Assembly: GCA_017992605.1 (NCBI GenBank) | Contig: JAGOOG010000004.1 | Location: 112,715-176,714, forward strand | Source: Deltaproteobacteria bacterium | Lineage (GTDB): Bacteria; Desulfobacterota; Desulfomonilia; UBA1062 | Direction: 5' to 3' | Length of the DNA: 64,000 nt | Part shown: positions 60,503 to 64,000 of the stretch, piece by piece | Layout: each line of letters opens with the position of its first letter | Numbering within the stretch: the first letter of the stretch is position 1 | Notes under the pieces: model-generated | Told to the model about the DNA's origin: nothing | Databases searched by the model: none | What the model saw: only the letters and a program-made list of their open reading frames with translations | Program-made: the position numbers and the translations under genes

Positions 60503-61402
60503 ATGAAGGCGGTGGTATACGCCTGTGGAAGCATGGGGGCCGTTGCTGTCCGGCGGCTCCTGGATGCGGGGTTTTACATCCCCCTGGCCATCTCGGAGGA
60601 AGAACCCGGGTCTTCATCGGTGCACGAGCTCTGCGGGGCACTCAACATACCGTGCATGGCTCCCCGGGACCCGAACCAGTTCGGGTGGGTTGAGCGGGCA
60701 AGGAAGACCCGGCCGGACATGCTTTTCTGCTTCAACTACCCCACCCTGCTCAAGGCACAGGTCCTGGCCGTACCGAAACACGGGTCCTTCCGCCTCCACC
60801 GCGCCCTCCTGCCCGAGCACCGCGGCCCGGACCCGGTGCGGCGAGCCATCATGGCCGGGCAGCGCACCACCGGGGTGACACTGCACGAACTGGTGGTGGA
60901 ACCCTACGGGGGAGGGGTCGTGGCACGGCAGCAGGTCGACATCGCACGGGACGACACTGCCGCATCCCTCGAGAAGAGGATGGAGCAGGCGGCCGATGCA
61001 ATGCTCGCCACGGTCCTGCCCCGCATGAAGGCGCTGGACTTTTCGATCTCCCCCCAGGACCTCACCGCCGGGTCGACCCATGAAGTCCTCACCCCGGAAG
61101 ACGGCGGCATCTCGTGGGACAGGCCTGCCGAAGAGATCCACAACCTCATACGAGCCTTTGCCCGGCCCTTTTCCGGGGCATTCGGTCTCCTGGGCGACGA
61201 GATGGTCTTCTTCCTGCGCTCTGCGGCAGTTGCGGATTGCTCCATGGAGCCCGGTGTTCCCGGATTCCGGGAGGGAACCATTCTCATCGGGACGGGACGC
61301 GGCTCCCTGGAGCCCAGGGAAATCGAGGTAAACGGGAGGGTCCTGACAGGACCACAGCTCCTTGCCTTCTTCAAGGAACACGGGACGGACACCTTCCTAT
61401 AG
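60503..61402 (+). CDS. formyltransferase-fold protein (Fmt/ArnA-like), atypical active site
   Basis: 299-residue protein with the fold of methionyl-tRNA formyltransferase and ArnA: an N-terminal Rossmann part (VVYACGSMGAVAVRRLLDAG), then a region equivalent to FNxHxSLLPxxRG reading SFRLHRALLPEHRGPDPVRRAIMAG, then GVTLHELVVEPYGGGVVARQQV, and a C-terminal OB-like part (residues 200-299). The His of the N-H-D catalytic set is present, but Asn is Arg, and the Asp (usually in DaGDI) is missing in EPYGGG. So a normal 10-formyl-THF transfer is doubtful. It lies 49 nt after the desulfurase-like gene and should share its transcript. Confidence 0.72.
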   Translation: MKAVVYACGSMGAVAVRRLLDAGFYIPLAISEEEPGSSSVHELCGALNIPCMAPRDPNQFGWVERARKTRPDMLFCFNYPTLLKAQVLAVPKHGSFRLHRALLPEHRGPDPVRRAIMAGQRTTGVTLHELVVEPYGGGVVARQQVDIARDDTAASLEKRMEQAADAMLATVLPRMKALDFSISPQDLTAGSTHEVLTPEDGGISWDRPAEEIHNLIRAFARPFSGAFGLLGDEMVFFLRSAAVADCSMEPGVPGFREGTILIGTGRGSLEPREIEVNGRVLTGPQLLAFFKEHGTDTFL

Positions 61403-61417
61403 ATCCGGACCTCTCCC

Positions 61418-62032
61418 CTACCGCTTGCCCATCCTCGACGTGAACCGCGCCCACCTGCGGGTGGCGGGAAGCCGGTGGGGGGTGACGGCCTCGCTCACGA
61501 AGCGCACGTCCTCCACCGAATAGAAGGCCTGGGGGTTGTACTGCTTGATCATGGCCACGATATGCTCGATGTTGCTGCGCTCCACGATGGTGAAGATGAC
61601 CTTCACCGGGCCGGTCACGCCCTCGGCCTCGATGACCGTGATCCCGTAGCCCGCTGAACGCAGGAAGGCGACGAGATCGTCGGCCTCCCTCCGGGTGATG
61701 ATGCGCACGATGACCCTGCCGATGGAGATGCGGTTCTCGATGATGATCCCCACGAAATTGCCTGCGGCGAACCCCGCCGCATAGGCGATGAAGCACAGGG
61801 GGTTGTCCAGCTGCTGGAAGATCTGGCGTATGACCATGAGCCAGATGAGCACCTCGAAGAACCCGATGAAGGCGGCATATGACCGGAGGTTCCTGTTGAT
61901 GAAGATGATGCGCACCGTGTCGAGGCTCACGTCCATGATGCGGGCGAAGAATATCAGCAGGGGCAGTACCACCCAGGTGTACATCGCCGAATCGAAGAAC
62001 GCGGGCATGGCCATGGCCTGTTTTACCATCAC
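61418..62032 (-). CDS. UPF0316/DUF2179 membrane protein
   Basis: 204-residue inner-membrane protein of the UPF0316 group: three helices (VVLPLLIFFARIMDVSLDTVRIIF, SYAAFIGFFEVLIWLMVIRQI, CFIAYAAGFAAGNFVGI) followed by a soluble domain of ferredoxin-like DUF2179 type (VIVRIITRREADDLVAFLRSAGYGITVIEAEG, VIFTIVERSNIEHIVAMIKQYNP). Function unknown; the family is widespread in Firmicutes and Desulfobacterota. The ATG is doubled or followed by further Met codons (62032, 62029, 62017, 62011), none with a good ribosome site. It diverges from the MBL gene at 62115. Confidence 0.85.
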   Translation of the reverse strand: MMVKQAMAMPAFFDSAMYTWVVLPLLIFFARIMDVSLDTVRIIFINRNLRSYAAFIGFFEVLIWLMVIRQIFQQLDNPLCFIAYAAGFAAGNFVGIIIENRISIGRVIVRIITRREADDLVAFLRSAGYGITVIEAEGVTGPVKVIFTIVERSNIEHIVAMIKQYNPQAFYSVEDVRFVSEAVTPHRLPATRRWARFTSRMGKR

Positions 62033-62114
62033 TGCGGTGTGAGGTACAAGGATGTTGCCTGTGGCCGGGAGATTCTGTACGGTTGGCGGGTCAAGATCTC
62101 AATGCGGGGTGCAC

Positions 62115-62996
62115 ATGTTCGATTTCGTCAGAGGCCGGATAGGGCTCATCAGGGGCGGCAGGTACCCGCACTGCCACACCGTGGCGGTGGACGACCGGAG
62201 GCGCGTCCTCATCGACGCATCCAGCGACAGGGAAAAGCTGATCTCCTTCAGGAACGAGCGGGAGGTGGACATCCTCATCACGAGCCACGCCCACGAGGAC
62301 CATATCCTGTACAACAGCCTGTTCCCCGATGCCCGGTTCTGGGTGCACGGGCTCGACGCCCCGCCCTTCAGCGACATCCGGTCCCTCATCGACCAGTACG
62401 GACTCACCGTGGAGGAGGCGCTGTTCTGGGAGGACTTCCTGGTCAGGGAGTGCAACTACGTGCCCCGGGTGCCGGACAGGCTGCTCGGCGACGGCGAGCG
62501 CCTCGACTTCGGAGACACCCGGGCCATCGTCATCCATGCCCCGGGACACACACCGGGGCACTGCTGCTTCCTCTTTCCCGAGGAGGGCATCCTGTTCCTG
62601 GCAGACTACGACCTCGTCAAGGCAGGGCCGTACTACGGTGACATCGGCTCGAGCCTGGACGACACCATAAAGTCCCTCCAGCGGCTCACCGCCATATCTG
62701 CGGAGGTCTACCTCACCGCCCACGGTGCCGGGGTCTTCGACGCCTCCCCCGACCTCATAGAGGGGTACCTCGGCATCATCTTCCGACGGGAGGAACGGCT
62801 CCTGGACCTGCTCGCGGCCGGCCCGAAGACCCTCGACGAGATCACGGCCGAGGGCATCATCTACGGCAGGCCCAAGTCCCTGGGTGCCTGGGACCTCGCC
62901 GCCTCGGAGCGCATGATGATGAGAAAGCACCTCGAACGGCTCATCGAGCAGGCGCGGGTGACCGTGGATGACGGCAGGCATTTCCTGCTGTCATGA
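62115..62996 (+). CDS. MBL-fold metallo-hydrolase
   Basis: 293-residue MBL-fold protein. The metal motif is TSHAHEDHILY (H-A-H-E-D-H), with PGHTPGHCC giving the next His ligand, LADYDLV the bridging Asp and LTAHGAGVF the last His. A helical tail of about 80 residues follows (REERLLDLLAAGPKTLDEIT...), again a winged-helix-like cap. ATG 62115 is used; upstream in-frame ATG 62052 adds a Cys-rich stretch without a domain. It overlaps the stop of the converging hemolysin III gene by 6 nt. Substrate unknown. Confidence 0.82.
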   Translation: MFDFVRGRIGLIRGGRYPHCHTVAVDDRRRVLIDASSDREKLISFRNEREVDILITSHAHEDHILYNSLFPDARFWVHGLDAPPFSDIRSLIDQYGLTVEEALFWEDFLVRECNYVPRVPDRLLGDGERLDFGDTRAIVIHAPGHTPGHCCFLFPEEGILFLADYDLVKAGPYYGDIGSSLDDTIKSLQRLTAISAEVYLTAHGAGVFDASPDLIEGYLGIIFRREERLLDLLAAGPKTLDEITAEGIIYGRPKSLGAWDLAASERMMMRKHLERLIEQARVTVDDGRHFLLS

Positions 62997-63680
62997 GAAC
63001 ATGCTGACGTACTTGTACACGGTCCAGAAGTGCGCCATGGTGCCCAGCATGACGAAGATGTGGAAGATCTCGTGGAACCCGAAGACGTGCGGGATGGGGT
63101 TCGGCCTCTTCAGGGCATAGATCACGGCCCCCGTCGTGTAGAGCAGCCCGCCGGTGACCAGCCAGAACAGGGCGCCGGGCTGCATGGTCCGCACCAGCGG
63201 CACGATGCCCACGACGACGATCCAGCCCATGCAGACGTACATGGCCGCCGAAAGCCACCGGGGCGCGTGGATCCAGAACACCTTGAACACCATGCCCATG
63301 AGCGCCACGGCCCAGACCGTGCCGAACATGCTCCACCCCCACGCGCCGCGCAGCGGTATGAGACAGAACGGTGTGTAGGTGGCGGCGATGAGCACGAAGA
63401 TCATCATGTGGTCGAGCTTTCTCAGCCGCGCCGTCCCCTCGCTCGACAGCGGCAGCCAGTGGTACAGCGTGCTCGCGGTATAGAGCAGGATCATGCCCGC
63501 ACCGAACACGGTGTAGGTGGTGAGGTGCCATGGCCTCACCGGGTTGGACGCCTTGAGGACAAGCGCCACGAGCCCGGCCACGGCCAGGAGCGCGGCAATG
63601 AAATGGGTGAACCCGCTGACCGGGTCGCGCAGGATTGAAACTAGCCGAAGAATGCCTTTTCCCTCTTTCACGTATATCAT
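62991..63680 (-). CDS. hemolysin III / PAQR-family membrane protein
   Basis: 229-residue seven-helix protein of the hemolysin III (YqfA, PAQR) family, integral membrane hydrolase-like proteins with a possible zinc site. Marks: DPVSGFTHFIAALLAVAG, YTASTLYHWLP (S-x3-H with the zinc His), LDHMMIFVLIAATYTPF and FHEIFHIFVMLGTMAHFW at the end with two more His. ATG 63680 is used because the family start MxxVKEG...LRDPVSG follows; upstream codons give no helix. ACAAGG lies directly before it, close for a ribosome site. Confidence 0.84.
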   Translation of the reverse strand: MIYVKEGKGILRLVSILRDPVSGFTHFIAALLAVAGLVALVLKASNPVRPWHLTTYTVFGAGMILLYTASTLYHWLPLSSEGTARLRKLDHMMIFVLIAATYTPFCLIPLRGAWGWSMFGTVWAVALMGMVFKVFWIHAPRWLSAAMYVCMGWIVVVGIVPLVRTMQPGALFWLVTGGLLYTTGAVIYALKRPNPIPHVFGFHEIFHIFVMLGTMAHFWTVYKYVSMFS

Positions 63681-63793
63681 CCTTGTAACCGGGCTGAACG
63701 CTGGTGCATATCCATGTGTAGCACAGGGGAACGCACGACAAGTGTGAAAGAACCTCAAAGAAAATGTCTCAGTTATGTAAAACCTGCCGGCGT

Positions 63794-63922
63794 TCACACG
63801 GCCGGCTCGATCCCCTGCTCCCTGAGCCAGGCCAGGATCCGCTCCCGTATCTCGTCCCTGACCCTCCGGAAGACATCCAGTACTGCGTGATGGACCCATC
63901 CTCGCCAGGAAATATGAATTTT
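63794..63922 (-). pseudogene. remnant of an arsenate reductase (ArsC)-like gene, C-terminal end
   Basis: On the minus strand, 42 codons without a start, ending in DVFRRVRDEIRERILAWLREQGIEPAV and TGA, look like the last helix of a low-molecular-weight-phosphatase-type ArsC (FRRVRDEI is a typical closing segment). The preceding KIHISWRGWVHH is only loosely like the family. A stop at 63923-63925 closes the frame upstream, so what remains is a fragment. The rest of 63681-64000 shows no gene. Confidence 0.35.
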
Positions 63923-64000
63923 TCATGAAGGTGCAGAGAAAGACTTGCACACCACAAGAGACAAAGGCATCATAATGGCCGGGTGATATGAGCAGATTCA

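Noticed and set aside
63769..63957. A 62-codon Gly/Ser-rich minus-strand frame at the right end
   Set aside because: Low-complexity sequence with no ribosome site; another frame carries the ArsC-like tail.

Overview
The window looks like chromosomal DNA of a high-GC, probably anaerobic member of the Desulfobacterota (former Deltaproteobacteria). This is an inference from the gene mix: a Liv-type ABC transporter coupled to an acyl-CoA synthetase, several acyl-CoA-type enzymes, a pyrophosphate-type phosphofructokinase signature, a UGA-containing peroxiredoxin-like gene and a Y1 transposon next to recBCD. No rRNA, tRNA or CRISPR array was seen.

Layout. 1-3.99 kb: end of an aminotransferase, an alpha/beta hydrolase, a YgiQ-type radical SAM protein coupled to a short DUF615 protein, and a small lipoprotein. 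4.0-8.3 kb: a five-gene run (SDR, malate/lactate dehydrogenase, metallo-beta-lactamase fold protein, beta-hydroxyacid dehydrogenase, crotonase) behind a good sigma70-like promoter. 8.4-13.7 kb: lipoproteins, a DMT transporter, Nudix hydrolase, exported cyclophilin, UMF1 transporter (apparently starting at ACG) and a TRL-like lipoprotein. 13.7-17.9 kb: phosphofructokinase diverging from an HDAC-like deacetylase and the NAD(P)HX repair enzyme, which ends at a clear terminator. 18.0-28.0 kb: a Liv operon with two permeases, three tandem substrate-binding proteins each followed by a strong hairpin, two ATPases and an acyl-CoA synthetase. 28.2-33.4 kb: an RCC1 propeller lipoprotein and a seven-PAS hybrid histidine kinase. 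33.5-42.04 kb: recC-recB-recD, overlapping.

42.05-47.25 kb is an accessory island: an IS200-like element immediately upstream of recC, a BglII-like restriction gene broken by an in-frame TAA, an HNH endonuclease, a HigB toxin with an antitoxin fused to an ImmA/IrrE peptidase plus a second HTH protein, and an RHH/PIN toxin-antitoxin pair. 47.3-50.0 kb is a TetR-controlled operon (tetR, acuI-like reductase, enoyl-CoA hydratase, zinc-ribbon protein) with a clear palindromic operator. Directly upstream is a peroxiredoxin-like gene with an in-frame UGA at the position of the redox cysteine, followed at 10 nt by a hairpin much like the E. coli fdhF SECIS, so it is probably a selenoprotein.

50.8-64.0 kb is mostly housekeeping: SnoaL-like protein, dihydroxy-acid dehydratase, RhlE-type helicase, HtpG, a DMT transporter (apparently CTG start), two MBL hydrolases, a UPF0316 membrane protein and a hemolysin III protein. 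Inside it lies an unusual pair at 59.0-61.4 kb: a cysteine-desulfurase-like protein that has lost the catalytic cysteine and is fused to a DUF3343 (Se/S-carrier-like) domain, followed by a formyltransferase-fold protein without the usual Asn/Asp catalytic residues. With the selenoprotein candidate, this pair is the best lead for something undescribed.
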